Origin: an uncultured Acidobacteriota bacterium
GTDB lineage: Bacteria > Acidobacteriota > Blastocatellia > Pyrinomonadales > Pyrinomonadaceae
Assembly: GCA_937859595.1 (NCBI GenBank)
Contig: CALMAH010000014.1
Span: 186,001 to 250,000, forward strand
Reading direction: 5' to 3'
DNA: 64,000 nt
Shown: piece by piece, positions 43,293-52,552 of the stretch
Layout of the letters: each line of letters starts with the position of its first letter
How positions within the stretch are numbered: position 1 is the first letter of the stretch
The notes under the pieces: model-generated
Told to the model about the DNA's origin: nothing
Databases searched by the model: none
What the model saw: the letters and a program-made list of their open reading frames with translations, nothing else
Made by a program: the position numbers and the translations under genes

Positions 43293-44243
43293 TCATCGAA
43301 GCTTTCGGATCCTCTGACAAAGATCGGTCGCGGCATTCTTCCATTCTGGGAAATCGAAAGTGAAGCCGGAATCGGTGAGCAATTTAGGGATGACGCGGCG
43401 GCTTTTCAGGATCAATTCGGTTTCCGAGCGCATAAAAAATGCGCCGATGGCAAGCTGCCATTCAAAAGCAGGCAGACCTATGCGGGTGCCCCAGGCTTCT
43501 CGAAAAATACGCATAAATTCTTTATTTGGCAGTGGGTTAGGCGAAGCTATATTGATCGGGCCGGAAAGCTCTTCATGTTCGATCAGCCAATAGACCGAAC
43601 GGATAAAATCGTTTTCGTGTATCCAGGAAATATATTGCTTGCCGCTAGCCGCCGTGCCGCCAAGCCCAAATCGAACGATGCCCAACATGGTGTCAAAAAT
43701 ACCGCCGCGAGCTGGTCCCATTATCATCGCCGACCGCATCAGCACCTTGCGCGTCTTTGGTGTTTTAGCCTCATTTGTTACACGCTCCCAGGCTGTGGCC
43801 ACATCAATGCTGAAATTCCAGGTGTCCGGTGCGTCCGGCTCGTTGCCTCCGATCACGCCGGTCACATCGTCATTTGGATGATCAAATGTGTGTGCGTAAA
43901 TTGTGGCTGTGCTGGACTGGAGCCAAACCTTCGGCGGCGAGGCTGCGGCCGCTATCGCTTCGCCAACAACACGGGTAGAATCGACTCGCGAGTCCATCAT
44001 CTGTCGGCGGTTTTCCGTGTTGTAGCGGCAATTGACGCTGCGGCCCGCAAGGTTTATGACAACATCCGCACCGTCGATCTCTTTCGCCCATGTGCCGAGG
44101 GTTTTCCCGTCCCAGATCGCCGTTCGCCACGGTGTATCGCCTTTACGTCGGCTCAGTATGACAATGTCGTGCCCATCAGTATGAAACGCACGGGCTAGTG
44201 CCGTGCCGACCTGCCCGCTTCCACCTGGTATGACGATTTTCAT
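43293..44243 (-). CDS. TIGR01777-type NAD-dependent epimerase/dehydratase family protein
   Basis: The protein has 316 residues from ATG 44243; a TTG at 44264 overlaps the upstream gene and adds a non-family leader. It starts MKIVIPGGSGQVGTALARAF, a GxxGxxG nucleotide-binding fold, and has VINLAGRSVNCRY, typical of the YfcH/TIGR01777 group. The C-terminal part (NPLPNKEFMRIF onward and SRRVIPKLLTDSGF) is the DUF1731-like domain. The substrate of this group is generally unknown. The gene overlaps no other feature and sits 8 bases after the membrane protein gene. Confidence 0.85.
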   Translation of the reverse strand: MKIVIPGGSGQVGTALARAFHTDGHDIVILSRRKGDTPWRTAIWDGKTLGTWAKEIDGADVVINLAGRSVNCRYNTENRRQMMDSRVDSTRVVGEAIAAAASPPKVWLQSSTATIYAHTFDHPNDDVTGVIGGNEPDAPDTWNFSIDVATAWERVTNEAKTPKTRKVLMRSAMIMGPARGGIFDTMLGIVRFGLGGTAASGKQYISWIHENDFIRSVYWLIEHEELSGPINIASPNPLPNKEFMRIFREAWGTRIGLPAFEWQLAIGAFFMRSETELILKSRRVIPKLLTDSGFTFDFPEWKNAATDLCQRIRKLR

Positions 44244-44251
44244 AAGGGAAC

Positions 44252-44668
44252 TCAACAGATCCAAAAGTCAGCCGCGTAAACCAACCCAAACAAGGCTGGA
44301 ATATCGAGAACAAACGATGTGACAACTCCGAGGATGACCGAATCCTTAACTTCAGCGAACTTTAGTGGTTCACGTGGACTGTAGAAGCCCTTGATCAATA
44401 GCCACCACTCAAAAATACGAACGGGTATCAGCCCTAGAACGTATATCAAAAGACCAACTCCAAATACGATAACAAATGGAAAAGAAAGAAATGCCAAAGC
44501 TGTTCCGAAAGCCAATCCCAGCAACATCCTAGAAACACCTACTAAGAAGATATTTCGGGGCTTATCGGGAAATTTACGATTTAGATAGATAGCAAAGGCA
44601 GTGTATCCCGCAAACTTAATTGCAGGAAATGCGAGCAATCCTAAAGGTTCTGAAAGTCCTCCGGGCAT
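44252..44668 (-). CDS. Membrane protein of unknown function
   Basis: This 138-residue protein has three or four predicted membrane segments, including about 10-28, 40-62, 66-95 and 112-132. It contains LIPVRIFEWWLLIKGFYSP between helices. No family is recognised. It is encoded between serA and the epimerase on the same strand, with 14-base and 8-base spacings, so the genes may be co-transcribed. Confidence 0.65.
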   Translation of the reverse strand: MPGGLSEPLGLLAFPAIKFAGYTAFAIYLNRKFPDKPRNIFLVGVSRMLLGLAFGTALAFLSFPFVIVFGVGLLIYVLGLIPVRIFEWWLLIKGFYSPREPLKFAEVKDSVILGVVTSFVLDIPALFGLVYAADFWIC

Positions 44669-44682
44669 TTAATGACTCCGCT

Positions 44683-45915
44683 CTAATAAACCATTCTTGC
44701 CTTTACGGTCCCCGGCACGTCCTTCAATAGTTCGAAAGCCTCTTTCGAGAGCTTAGATTCGACGTCGAGGATAACGTATCCGATATTAGGATTAGTGTTC
44801 AGGTATTGGCCGACGATGTTGATCCCGCGTTTTGAGAGACGCGAGTTTATCTCCCCGAGCACGCCCGGTATGTTTTCGTGGATGTGTAAGATGCGGTGCG
44901 TACCGGCCTGCGGCGGGAGGCTTACGGGCGGAACCGTATGCGAACCTTCGCTGGTACCATAGTCGAGGTATTTTATCAGCTTGGCGGTAACATCCAGCCC
45001 GATCTTTACCTGGGCTTCCTCCGTTGAGCCGCCGATATGTGGGGTCAAGATCACGTTGGGCACACCTTGCAGCGGACAATCAAATGCGTCTCCGATCTTC
45101 TCCGGCTCTTCGGGAAATACGTCGATAGCGGCCCCGGCAAGTTTGCCGCTTTTCAGCGCCTTTCGAACAGCCGCCAGATCGACCACATCGCCTCGGCTAT
45201 GGTTTATCAGGATCGAGCCTTTTCGCATTGCACGAATGGCATCGGTATCGATCATATTGTGTGTTGTCCTATCGGAAGGAACGTGCAAAGTAACGATATG
45301 CGAGCGTTTCAGGAGTTCTTTCAGGTCAGCAACTTGCTTGGCGTTCCCGAGCGGCAGTTTTGTTGCGATGTCATAATAGACCACCTGCATCCCGAGCGCT
45401 TCCGCCATGTTCGACACCTGCGAACCGATGTTCCCATAGCCGATGATGCCGAGCGTCTTACCGCGCAGTTCGAACGAGCCTATTGCCTCTTTAAGCCATT
45501 CGCCCCTGTGCGCAGCCGCGTTCTTATCGGCGATCTTGCGGATCAGCATCACGCAAAGCCCGATTATCAATTCCGCCACCGAACGCGTGTTCGCATGCGG
45601 CGCGTTGAATACCGCAACCCCCTTCTCGGTCGCGGCTTTGAGATCGACTTGATTTACACCAATGCAAAACGCACCGATCGCCAGCAGCTTATCCCCCGCC
45701 TCGATAATGTTTCGCGTAACTCGCGTCTTCGAACGAATTCCGAGAACATGAACGCCCCTGATCGCCCTGATCAACTCCTCTTCGCTAACAGCCCCGCCAA
45801 GCCGCTGCACCTCGGTATAGCCGCCCGCACCAAACTCTCGAACCGCCGCATCGGATATATTCTCGAGCAAAAGGATCTTGATCTTGCTTTTTGGATACGA
45901 GGTTGATGCAGTCAC
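44683..45915 (-). CDS. serA: D-3-phosphoglycerate dehydrogenase with ACT domain
   Basis: This 410-residue protein has the same length and layout as E. coli SerA: a D-isomer 2-hydroxyacid dehydrogenase domain with LGIIGYGNIGSQV (NAD), the catalytic Arg/Glu/His set (NHSRGDVVDL, EEPEK, LTPHIGGST) and a C-terminal ACT domain (about 335-410; HENIPGVLGEIN). It catalyses the first step of serine biosynthesis, with serine feedback expected through the ACT domain. The N-terminus has a short extra leader (MTASTSYPKS). Confidence 0.94.
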   Translation of the reverse strand: MTASTSYPKSKIKILLLENISDAAVREFGAGGYTEVQRLGGAVSEEELIRAIRGVHVLGIRSKTRVTRNIIEAGDKLLAIGAFCIGVNQVDLKAATEKGVAVFNAPHANTRSVAELIIGLCVMLIRKIADKNAAAHRGEWLKEAIGSFELRGKTLGIIGYGNIGSQVSNMAEALGMQVVYYDIATKLPLGNAKQVADLKELLKRSHIVTLHVPSDRTTHNMIDTDAIRAMRKGSILINHSRGDVVDLAAVRKALKSGKLAGAAIDVFPEEPEKIGDAFDCPLQGVPNVILTPHIGGSTEEAQVKIGLDVTAKLIKYLDYGTSEGSHTVPPVSLPPQAGTHRILHIHENIPGVLGEINSRLSKRGINIVGQYLNTNPNIGYVILDVESKLSKEAFELLKDVPGTVKARMVY

Positions 45916-45928
45916 TATTTCGTCCGAT

Positions 45929-46135
45929 CTAACGTATGTGCTCGCTCAGAAAATCCCTGAGCATAGTTGCCTGGTCACGGTTTAACTCCACATGGTAGTG
46001 GTTATTCGTATTCTGCATATCCGGAGTGAAAAGGATCATAAATCCGTCTTCTTCACTCCAGCAGATATGCAAATTATCGCTTTCGGTGTCCCGAATACTC
46101 ACGTCCGGGGCTTGTCCGTAAATCGGACACTTCAT
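45929..46135 (-). CDS. Small protein of unknown function
   Basis: The 68-residue protein, MKCPIYGQAPDVSIRDT onward, is soluble and acidic, and ends in a helical segment (LNRDQATMLRDFLSEHI). It has no signal peptide or TM helix. It starts 9 bases after the lpdA stop and ends 13 bases before serA on the same strand, a spacing consistent with a real cotranscribed gene. No function is recognised. Confidence 0.5.
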   Translation of the reverse strand: MKCPIYGQAPDVSIRDTESDNLHICWSEEDGFMILFTPDMQNTNNHYHVELNRDQATMLRDFLSEHIR

Positions 46136-46144
46136 ACCACTTGA

Positions 46145-47554
46145 TTACATATGTATCGTCATATCGTGCACGCCTTCGGCGGCTTCCATTATTGATTCGG
46201 AGACCGTGGGGTGTGCGTGTATCGTCCGGCCAAGTTCATCGGCGGTCGTCTCAAGCGCCATTGCAACGACGCATTCGGCAAGCAGTTCAGTGGCGTGCGG
46301 GCCAATGATGTGAACGCCGAGGACCTCGTCGTATTTCTTCTCGGCGACGATCTTAACAAAACCGTCAGTTTCGCCAAGGATGCGGGCCTTACCGGATGCC
46401 GAGAACGGGAACTTGCCGACCTTTACGTCATACCCCGCTTCTTTCGCTTTAGCTTCGGTCAGCCCGACGCTTGCGACTTCCGGGTCACAATACGTACAGT
46501 TCGGGACAAGGTTCTGCTTTATCGGCTCTACCTTTTTGCCGGCGATCTTTTCAACGACGATGATTCCTTCTTTCGAGGCAAGGTGTGCAAGCCAGGCTGT
46601 GTCTATAACGTCGCCTATCGCGTAAACGCCCGGCTCATCGGTCTCGCAAAACTCATTTACCTGCACCGTGCCGCGCTCTTTTACCTTGACCTTTGTGTTC
46701 TCCAGGCCAAGCCCCTCTAGATACGGCATCCGGCCAACGGCCACCAGCAGCATCTCGGCCTCAAACGAAACATCGTCGCCCTTCGCGTTCTTTCCGGAAA
46801 CCTTAACGCCCTTCTTACTCTTCTCCATCTTGTCGAGCTTGATGCCGGTCTCGCATTTTATGCCTTGCTTTTTGAAGGCCCGTGCAAGCTCTTTTGAAAC
46901 ATCTGCATCTTCTATTGGAACAATTCGGTCCAGAAGCTCGATCACCGTCGTATCGCAGCCGAACCTGGCATAAACGCTTGCAAATTCAACACCGACAGCC
47001 CCTGAGCCCATCACGATCATCGATTTCGGCACACTCTGAAGCTCAAGGATCTGATCCGAATTGACCACCTGTTTGCCATCCACCTCAAATCCCGGTATCG
47101 GCCGCACGACCGAGCCCGTGGCAATGATGATGTTCTTCGTGTCGATGGTCTCTTTTTTGCCGTCCGCAAGCGCGACCTCGACTTTGCCTTTGCCCGTGAT
47201 CTTCCCGTGGCCGTTAAAGACCGTGACCTTGTTCTTCTTCATCAGATAGGTCACGCCCGCCGCGTTCTTATCAACTATGTTCGATTTGTATTTCTGGACG
47301 CCCGCCCAATCATAGCTGAGGTCCTTGACCTTTAAGCCAAAGTCCTCAAAGTGTCCGGCCTTTTGATAAAGATGTGCTGCATTTAGCAGCGCCTTGGTCG
47401 GAATACAGCCCCTCAGTCCGCAGGTGCCGCCCAGCTTCGCATCCTTTTCTTTCTCAATGATGGCTACTTTTAATCCCAGCTGTGCTCCGCGGACCGCTGC
47501 GACATAGCCGCCCGGGCCTGCGCCGATAATAGTTACGTCAAATTGTTCTGCCAA
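46145..47554 (-). CDS. lpdA: Dihydrolipoyl dehydrogenase
   Basis: The protein has 469 residues from TTG 47554, chosen because GAGG lies 9 bases upstream and the family starts at AEQFDVTIIGAGPGGY; an upstream in-frame start at 47620 is less likely. It has the FAD fold, the disulfide GGTCGLRGCIPTK, the NAD fold MGSGAVGVEFASVYARFG and the C-terminal AHPTVSE with the catalytic His-Glu. It is the E3 of 2-oxoacid dehydrogenase or glycine cleavage complexes. E1 and E2 partners are not in the window. Confidence 0.92.
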   Translation of the reverse strand: MAEQFDVTIIGAGPGGYVAAVRGAQLGLKVAIIEKEKDAKLGGTCGLRGCIPTKALLNAAHLYQKAGHFEDFGLKVKDLSYDWAGVQKYKSNIVDKNAAGVTYLMKKNKVTVFNGHGKITGKGKVEVALADGKKETIDTKNIIIATGSVVRPIPGFEVDGKQVVNSDQILELQSVPKSMIVMGSGAVGVEFASVYARFGCDTTVIELLDRIVPIEDADVSKELARAFKKQGIKCETGIKLDKMEKSKKGVKVSGKNAKGDDVSFEAEMLLVAVGRMPYLEGLGLENTKVKVKERGTVQVNEFCETDEPGVYAIGDVIDTAWLAHLASKEGIIVVEKIAGKKVEPIKQNLVPNCTYCDPEVASVGLTEAKAKEAGYDVKVGKFPFSASGKARILGETDGFVKIVAEKKYDEVLGVHIIGPHATELLAECVVAMALETTADELGRTIHAHPTVSESIMEAAEGVHDMTIHM

Positions 47555-47837
47555 TGTCTTATTCCTCGATTTATCGATGTTTACTGCAAAATCAACATTA
47601 TAAGGGCACACAGGGGACAATCAAAAAGCCCCGTTCTCGTTTGTAGGCCACCTCTCTTACCGAATTCATACAAACTTAACGCCTCGTTTACCCGGCTGTA
47701 ACACCGGTGGCGTATCGTCCCAACTTGCATCCGTCAATATTAAACCAATTTTTGTAATGCCTGCGGTTCAGATCCTGACGATCTTGGCCCCGGTCTTTTT
47801 GAATTTTTCTAACCTCAACAGGAGTAAATACGATCTA

Positions 47838-50786
47838 ATGATTAAACGAAACACCATCGTCGGGTTTCCGCATTCTGTCTTCGCCTTCTTCCTTACTGCG
47901 CTGATCGCGGTGGGCGCTTTTGGGCAGGCGGAATCCGGAAGTTCAGCTATCGAAGGCACCGTCGTGGACATAAATGGTAGCTCTGTTTCCGGGGCGTCCG
48001 TCACCATCCGCAATCTGGAGACCGGATTGGAACGTGTTGTGGTGACCGACCGCAACGGACGCTTTTCAGCCCGTGTTCTGCCAGTCGGCCGCTATCTTGT
48101 CGTGGCCTCGGCGTCAGGGTTTGCCGAAGGCCGCCGCGAAAATGTTATGCTCCGGGTCGGTGAGTCCACACCGGTTAGCGTCTCACTCCGCCCTTCGGAA
48201 GTTACCGCGCAGGTAGACATCGTCTCCGGTACCGATCTCATTGATACCGAGACGTCCACTACCGGTGCATCTCTCGGCGAGCGTCTTGTTGCTGACCTGC
48301 CGGTTCGAGGCCGTAATTTTTCCGAGTTTATTACATTGACTCCTGCTGTCATCCAGGAAGCCGACCGCAGCGGGCTGGTTGTCGCGGGCCAGCGGTCGAT
48401 CAACTCGAACATCGCTGTCGATGGAGCCGATTTCAATGATCCGGTTCAGGGTAACCAACGCGGCGGCAATGAGTCGGTCTTCTTTTTCCCCCAATCGGCC
48501 GTAAGGGAGTTTCAGGTCGTTCGATCAGGAGCAAGTGCCGAGATAGGCCGAACAAATGCCGGTTTCGTGAACGTTGTCACGAAATCCGGCTCGAACGATC
48601 TCCGAGGCGAGGTCTTCTATAACAATCGTAACCGATACCTCACTTCCGAAGATGCGTTCGGCCGCAGCCTAGATAATGCCCAAAACCAATTCGGTGGCGC
48701 CATCGGTGGGCCGATCGTTCGCGACCGTGCATTCTTTTTCTTTAGCCTCGAACAAAACCTTCTACGCGTACCATTTGTCGTCGAGTTCCAAGACGTGCCC
48801 GGAGTACAGATACCTTCCGAGCTCGCGGCACTCGAGGGCGAAAAGCGCGGAACAAACAATCCAACGGTCCTCTTCGGTCGCACAGATTATCTTCTCAACA
48901 ACAGCAATACCTTAAACCTCCAATACACATATACGAGGATGCGCGGCGAGAACTTTGATTTCGACTCGCCTCGTCAGACCACGGCGGAATCCGGAAACTA
49001 TATGCGAAAGGGATCAAGCAACGGGCTAAAGGGATCGCTCGTTACCGTCTTCTCGCCGAACATCATAAATGAGATCCGTGGACAGGTCGCTACCGACAAC
49101 CGATTGGAACAACCAAATTCGAACATGCCTCGTATCAACATCGCGGGTTTTGGTGATATCGGTGGGAACGATGGGCGTCCGCGACAGTTTGACTCGACCC
49201 GCTACCAATTTGCCAACAATGTGAGTATTTCGGCCGGCCGACATCAACTTCGATTCGGATTTGAGACGAACATTAACAATGTTGCTCAGCGGCGTGAGAC
49301 GAGGATCCAGGGAAGATGGGATTTTGAAAATCGGGTATTGGAAGGAGTTCCAACCACAGGTTTGGAACAATACATCGCCGGACGTCCGCGTCGATTCCGG
49401 CAAACGTTGGCAACAAACGACCAGAATCTTTCCCTCTTCCAAGGAACACAACAGGAATATGCGTTATTCATCCAGGACCGGATAAGGGTATCGAATCAAT
49501 TCGTGATCGATGCGGGATTTCGATGGGAGGCCCAGATAAACCCGCAACCGACCGATCCGTTCCCCGGCATCCCTGAAACCAGCCGCATACCGAATGACCT
49601 AAAACAGTTTCAACCACGGCTGGGAATGGCTTACGATGTCAACGGCCGCGGTAATACCGTGATCAGATTTTCTGCAGGCATATTCACCGCTCGAACGCCG
49701 GCGAATCTATTTCAGCGGGTGTTTACCAACAACGGATCAACAACCCGCGAGATCGAGATCGCGGAGCCCGGGGCCTGCCGAAATTCCTCGATAGTAAACC
49801 GCCCCGGCTGCAGACTTCGCGGACCTGACGCTATCTTTACATTTCCGAATTCGCTAACATCGATTCCTCCTGCATTTGAGTCATTTGCTCTGCTTCCGCG
49901 CGTCTTCGGTTTTGACCCGACATTTCGAAATCCACGATCGTTCCAGGCTGCGGCCACGCTTGAACAGAAGATCTCCCGAGACATCGTGATGTCGATCGGG
50001 TACATCCGAAATTCTACATGGGCGCTACAACGGCGTCTGAACAGAAACTTGTTCCCGCCGACGATCGACTCGACCGGAATGCCGATATTCCCCGCAGCCA
50101 GGCCAATTCCGGGAATAAGCTGGCTCTCGATCAATGAATCGACCGCCCATTCCACATATGATGGAATGACATTTACAATGACCCGGCGATTCGCTGATCG
50201 TTTTCAATTCCAGGCAAACTACACTCTTTCCAAGTCGATGGATGATGATTCAAACGAACGGAACTTCTCTCAGGAGCCGGCTCTTAATCCGTTCGACCTT
50301 TCGATCGAGCGGGGCTATTCAAAACAGGACGTCCGCCATAACATAAACCTCAGCGGTTTGGTCGATCTCGGCTACGGGTTTACCCTGTCCGGAGTGTTGA
50401 TCACGCGTTCAGGTTTTCCTTACACACCCGTGATAGGATTTGATACTCAGAATGACGGCAACGACGACAACGACCGGGCTATTATCAATGGACGTGTTGT
50501 GGATAGAAACTCATTCCGCCAGCCCGGTTTCTTCAACCTGGACCTTCGATTGCTTAAGGGCTTCATACTGAAAGAACGAATGCGGCTTGATCTTTCAGCC
50601 GAACTCTTCAATGTTACACGTAATTCTAACCGGAATTTCGGTAACGACGCGGTCAGCTTCTTCGGCACACCTCTCCCTGACGGGTCGCCTTCAGAACCTA
50701 ACGCGGGTGTTCCCCTTTTCGCTCCGTCAACGGCGAGGTTTGGCGGCCCGCGACAACTACAGCTCGGTGTTCGTTTTGTATTCTAG
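47838..50786 (+). CDS. Oar-like TonB-dependent outer-membrane receptor
   Basis: The protein has 982 residues from ATG 47838 (GGAG 13 bases upstream); the annotated frame extends 81 bases further without a signal. A signal peptide (about 8-32), an N-terminal carboxypeptidase-regulatory-like domain (about 38-110; AIEGTVVDINGSSVSGASV), a plug region (QRSINSNIAVDGADFNDP) and a long beta-barrel ending in LQLGVRFVF with C-terminal Phe fit the Oar/TonB-dependent family common in Acidobacteriota. The ligand is unknown. The 283-base gap to lpdA probably holds divergent promoters. Confidence 0.9.
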   Translation: MIKRNTIVGFPHSVFAFFLTALIAVGAFGQAESGSSAIEGTVVDINGSSVSGASVTIRNLETGLERVVVTDRNGRFSARVLPVGRYLVVASASGFAEGRRENVMLRVGESTPVSVSLRPSEVTAQVDIVSGTDLIDTETSTTGASLGERLVADLPVRGRNFSEFITLTPAVIQEADRSGLVVAGQRSINSNIAVDGADFNDPVQGNQRGGNESVFFFPQSAVREFQVVRSGASAEIGRTNAGFVNVVTKSGSNDLRGEVFYNNRNRYLTSEDAFGRSLDNAQNQFGGAIGGPIVRDRAFFFFSLEQNLLRVPFVVEFQDVPGVQIPSELAALEGEKRGTNNPTVLFGRTDYLLNNSNTLNLQYTYTRMRGENFDFDSPRQTTAESGNYMRKGSSNGLKGSLVTVFSPNIINEIRGQVATDNRLEQPNSNMPRINIAGFGDIGGNDGRPRQFDSTRYQFANNVSISAGRHQLRFGFETNINNVAQRRETRIQGRWDFENRVLEGVPTTGLEQYIAGRPRRFRQTLATNDQNLSLFQGTQQEYALFIQDRIRVSNQFVIDAGFRWEAQINPQPTDPFPGIPETSRIPNDLKQFQPRLGMAYDVNGRGNTVIRFSAGIFTARTPANLFQRVFTNNGSTTREIEIAEPGACRNSSIVNRPGCRLRGPDAIFTFPNSLTSIPPAFESFALLPRVFGFDPTFRNPRSFQAAATLEQKISRDIVMSIGYIRNSTWALQRRLNRNLFPPTIDSTGMPIFPAARPIPGISWLSINESTAHSTYDGMTFTMTRRFADRFQFQANYTLSKSMDDDSNERNFSQEPALNPFDLSIERGYSKQDVRHNINLSGLVDLGYGFTLSGVLITRSGFPYTPVIGFDTQNDGNDDNDRAIINGRVVDRNSFRQPGFFNLDLRLLKGFILKERMRLDLSAELFNVTRNSNRNFGNDAVSFFGTPLPDGSPSEPNAGVPLFAPSTARFGGPRQLQLGVRFVF

Positions 50787-50812
50787 TCTAGGGTATTTAT
50801 TGCCACTTTTCC

Positions 50813-50845
50813 GGTTTAGGGGCGGCGATCGTCCGCCTCTAAACC
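50813..50845 (+). terminator. Strong hairpin between the TonB receptor and ppa
   Basis: Arms 50813-50825 (GGTTTAGGGGCGG) and 50833-50845 (CCGCCTCTAAACC) pair over 13 bp with one G-U wobble and a 7-base loop. A GTTTT follows 8 bases later, so the T tract is poorly placed. It lies 26 bases after the receptor stop and 25 bases before ppa, and could terminate, attenuate or stabilise the receptor transcript. Confidence 0.5.
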
Positions 50846-50870
50846 GATTCCGCGTTTTGCTGTAAATGAT

Positions 50871-51545
50871 ATGAATAAGCCAGTTGTAAAGCGTTTCGGA
50901 CCGACGGTCATGGTCATCATAATGCTGTTTTTCTCCACTGCGTTCGGACAGTCGTGGATCCATCCGTTTGATTTTCCTCAAACCAAAAGTTGTCCGCAGG
51001 AAGTGGTCGCAGTCGTAGAGATACCGGCAGGAAGCTATATAAAATATGAACTGGATAAGGCGACCGGGCACGTTGTCGTCGATCGGTTCCAATCAGTCCC
51101 GATGGTCTATCCGGCGAATTACGGAGTCATCACGCAAACTCTCGCCGGTGACGGGGACAATCTCGACGTCCTTGTGTTCACACGTTCACCGATCCAGTCC
51201 GGAGCTCTTATTTCCGTAAGGCCCATCGGTATCCTCAAAATGATAGACGGCGGAGAAGAAGACGATAAGGTCATTGCGGTCCCTACAGCGGAAGTCGACC
51301 CGACTTATGCCGAAGTAAAGTCGGTCGAAGACCTCCCGAGAATAGAAAGGGAGCGACTGGAATTCTTTTTCCGGACATATAAGACGTTACCGAGCGGTCG
51401 TAAGCAGGTGAAAGTTAGCGGTCTACTTCCTGCCGAGTCTGCATTTATTGAGATAAGCAGGGCCATGTCGGCCTACGCAAAGTCCAAAGGGCTCCCCGCG
51501 ATCCGGTGCGAAAGCAAGTCTGAAAACGAAATTGAGTCGGAGTAG
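50871..51545 (+). CDS. ppa: Family I inorganic pyrophosphatase with N-terminal signal sequence
   Basis: This 224-residue protein has a family I pyrophosphatase core (about 42-210): EIPAGSYIKYELDKATG, RFQSVPMVYPANYG, DGDNLDVLV for metal binding, DGGEEDDKVIAVP and FFRTYKTLPSGRKQVKV. Family I enzymes are normally cytoplasmic and start at the core; this one has an added hydrophobic leader (about 10-26, VMVIIMLFFSTAFGQ) that reads as a signal peptide, suggesting a periplasmic enzyme. Catalytic residues visible in these motifs are conserved. It follows the TonB receptor after a hairpin. Confidence 0.88.
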   Translation: MNKPVVKRFGPTVMVIIMLFFSTAFGQSWIHPFDFPQTKSCPQEVVAVVEIPAGSYIKYELDKATGHVVVDRFQSVPMVYPANYGVITQTLAGDGDNLDVLVFTRSPIQSGALISVRPIGILKMIDGGEEDDKVIAVPTAEVDPTYAEVKSVEDLPRIERERLEFFFRTYKTLPSGRKQVKVSGLLPAESAFIEISRAMSAYAKSKGLPAIRCESKSENEIESE

Positions 51546-51802
51546 TTAAAGTCTGCCAAACTTCCTGTCTCCTACACCCTTGCATGAAACCTGAATTGAA
51601 AGTTTGCGTATCAGCGGATTCGAGGCCTGGTATCGATTGTTGGATCGCTTCGCCGACCACTTTTGGTGCGAACCCCCGGGATATATGTCTTATCGACGGA
51701 AAGTGGCGGTAATATTTATCTTTCCAATTATTAGGCTGTAAGATGTCCGTAAGAGTCAGAGCAGATTTGATTCGTACTGATGCCTGAAAAGGGGTAAAGA
51801 AA

Positions 51803-52177
51803 ATGGAACATTCGGACGAGTTTTTGGCAATAGTAAATGACGCGAAAGCCAGAGTGAATGAGCTTTCGGTAACGGAGGCCATCCGTCGCATGCAAAGTGG
51901 GGCCGTCTTGATCGATGTACGTGAAGATCAGGAATGGAAAAGCGGTTTCGCTAGTGGAGCAATCCATTTGGGACGGGGCGTGATCGAACGCGACATCGTT
52001 GGTAAGTTCCCCGATAAAGCCACGGAAATTATCTTATACTGCGGCGGTGGATATCGGTCCGCCCTTGCCGCCGATATGCTGCAGAAAATGGGCTACACAA
52101 ACGTTTATTCCCTTGCCGGCGGCTGGAAAGCCTGGCTCGATGCAGATGCTCCGCTCGCAACCGACGACCTCGGCTGA
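51803..52177 (+). CDS. Rhodanese-domain protein
   Basis: The 124-residue protein has a single rhodanese domain (about 28-118). VLIDVREDQEWKSGF is the CDC25-like strand, and the active-site loop is YCGGGYRS with the catalytic Cys near residue 82; GYTNVYSLAGGWKAW ends the domain. These proteins carry a persulfide on the Cys and move sulfur. AAAGGGG lies about 11 bases before the ATG. Its stop abuts the stop of the convergent lipoprotein gene. The preceding 257 bases (51546-51802) show no gene. Confidence 0.85.
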   Translation: MEHSDEFLAIVNDAKARVNELSVTEAIRRMQSGAVLIDVREDQEWKSGFASGAIHLGRGVIERDIVGKFPDKATEIILYCGGGYRSALAADMLQKMGYTNVYSLAGGWKAWLDADAPLATDDLG

Positions 52178-52552
52178 TCACTTGCATACAACCTTTGGCG
52201 AGTAGTGTTCTGCCTTTATCGACCTCTGGCAGTTGTCGACACATCTTTCGACGATAGTGCCAAGTTCTTTGTTCTTTGCTTGAGCCGCCCACTTATCCTC
52301 TCGATCAGGCACCTTTTTGGCGTCAGCCGTCCGCAGCCATCGCTCGTGGGCAAGATCGAATTCCAAGTTGCCCTCAATGCAATATTTGCTGCACGCATTT
52401 CGTTTTGCACGTTCAGGTTCTACATCGGTTCCTATCCACGTCACGCCATCTATGTCCAATTCTGCTGTGCAGGTCTTGCTGCCGCCGCAACCCAGCGCGA
52501 CGATCAGCAGGAAACCTGATGCATAGAGTGCTGTGAAGATCTGCCGTCTCAT
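52178..52552 (-). CDS. Small Cys-rich lipoprotein of unknown function
   Basis: This 124-residue protein has a signal peptide ending in LIVALGC, a plausible lipobox, so the mature protein should start with lipidated Cys22. Five further cysteines lie downstream (CTAELD, ACSKYC, RCVDNC and a final C). It overlaps the end of the upstream 470-residue protein gene by four bases (ATGA), so the two are probably cotranslated. No family is recognised. Confidence 0.65.
   Translation of the reverse strand: MRRQIFTALYASGFLLIVALGCGGSKTCTAELDIDGVTWIGTDVEPERAKRNACSKYCIEGNLEFDLAHERWLRTADAKKVPDREDKWAAQAKNKELGTIVERCVDNCQRSIKAEHYSPKVVCK

Noticed and set aside
43197..44198. 333-codon plus-strand frame opposite the epimerase gene
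   Set aside because: The opposite strand encodes a clear TIGR01777-type protein; the long open frame is a codon-bias shadow.
45037..45906. 289-codon plus-strand frame opposite serA
   Set aside because: serA is unambiguous on the minus strand and this frame has no family features.
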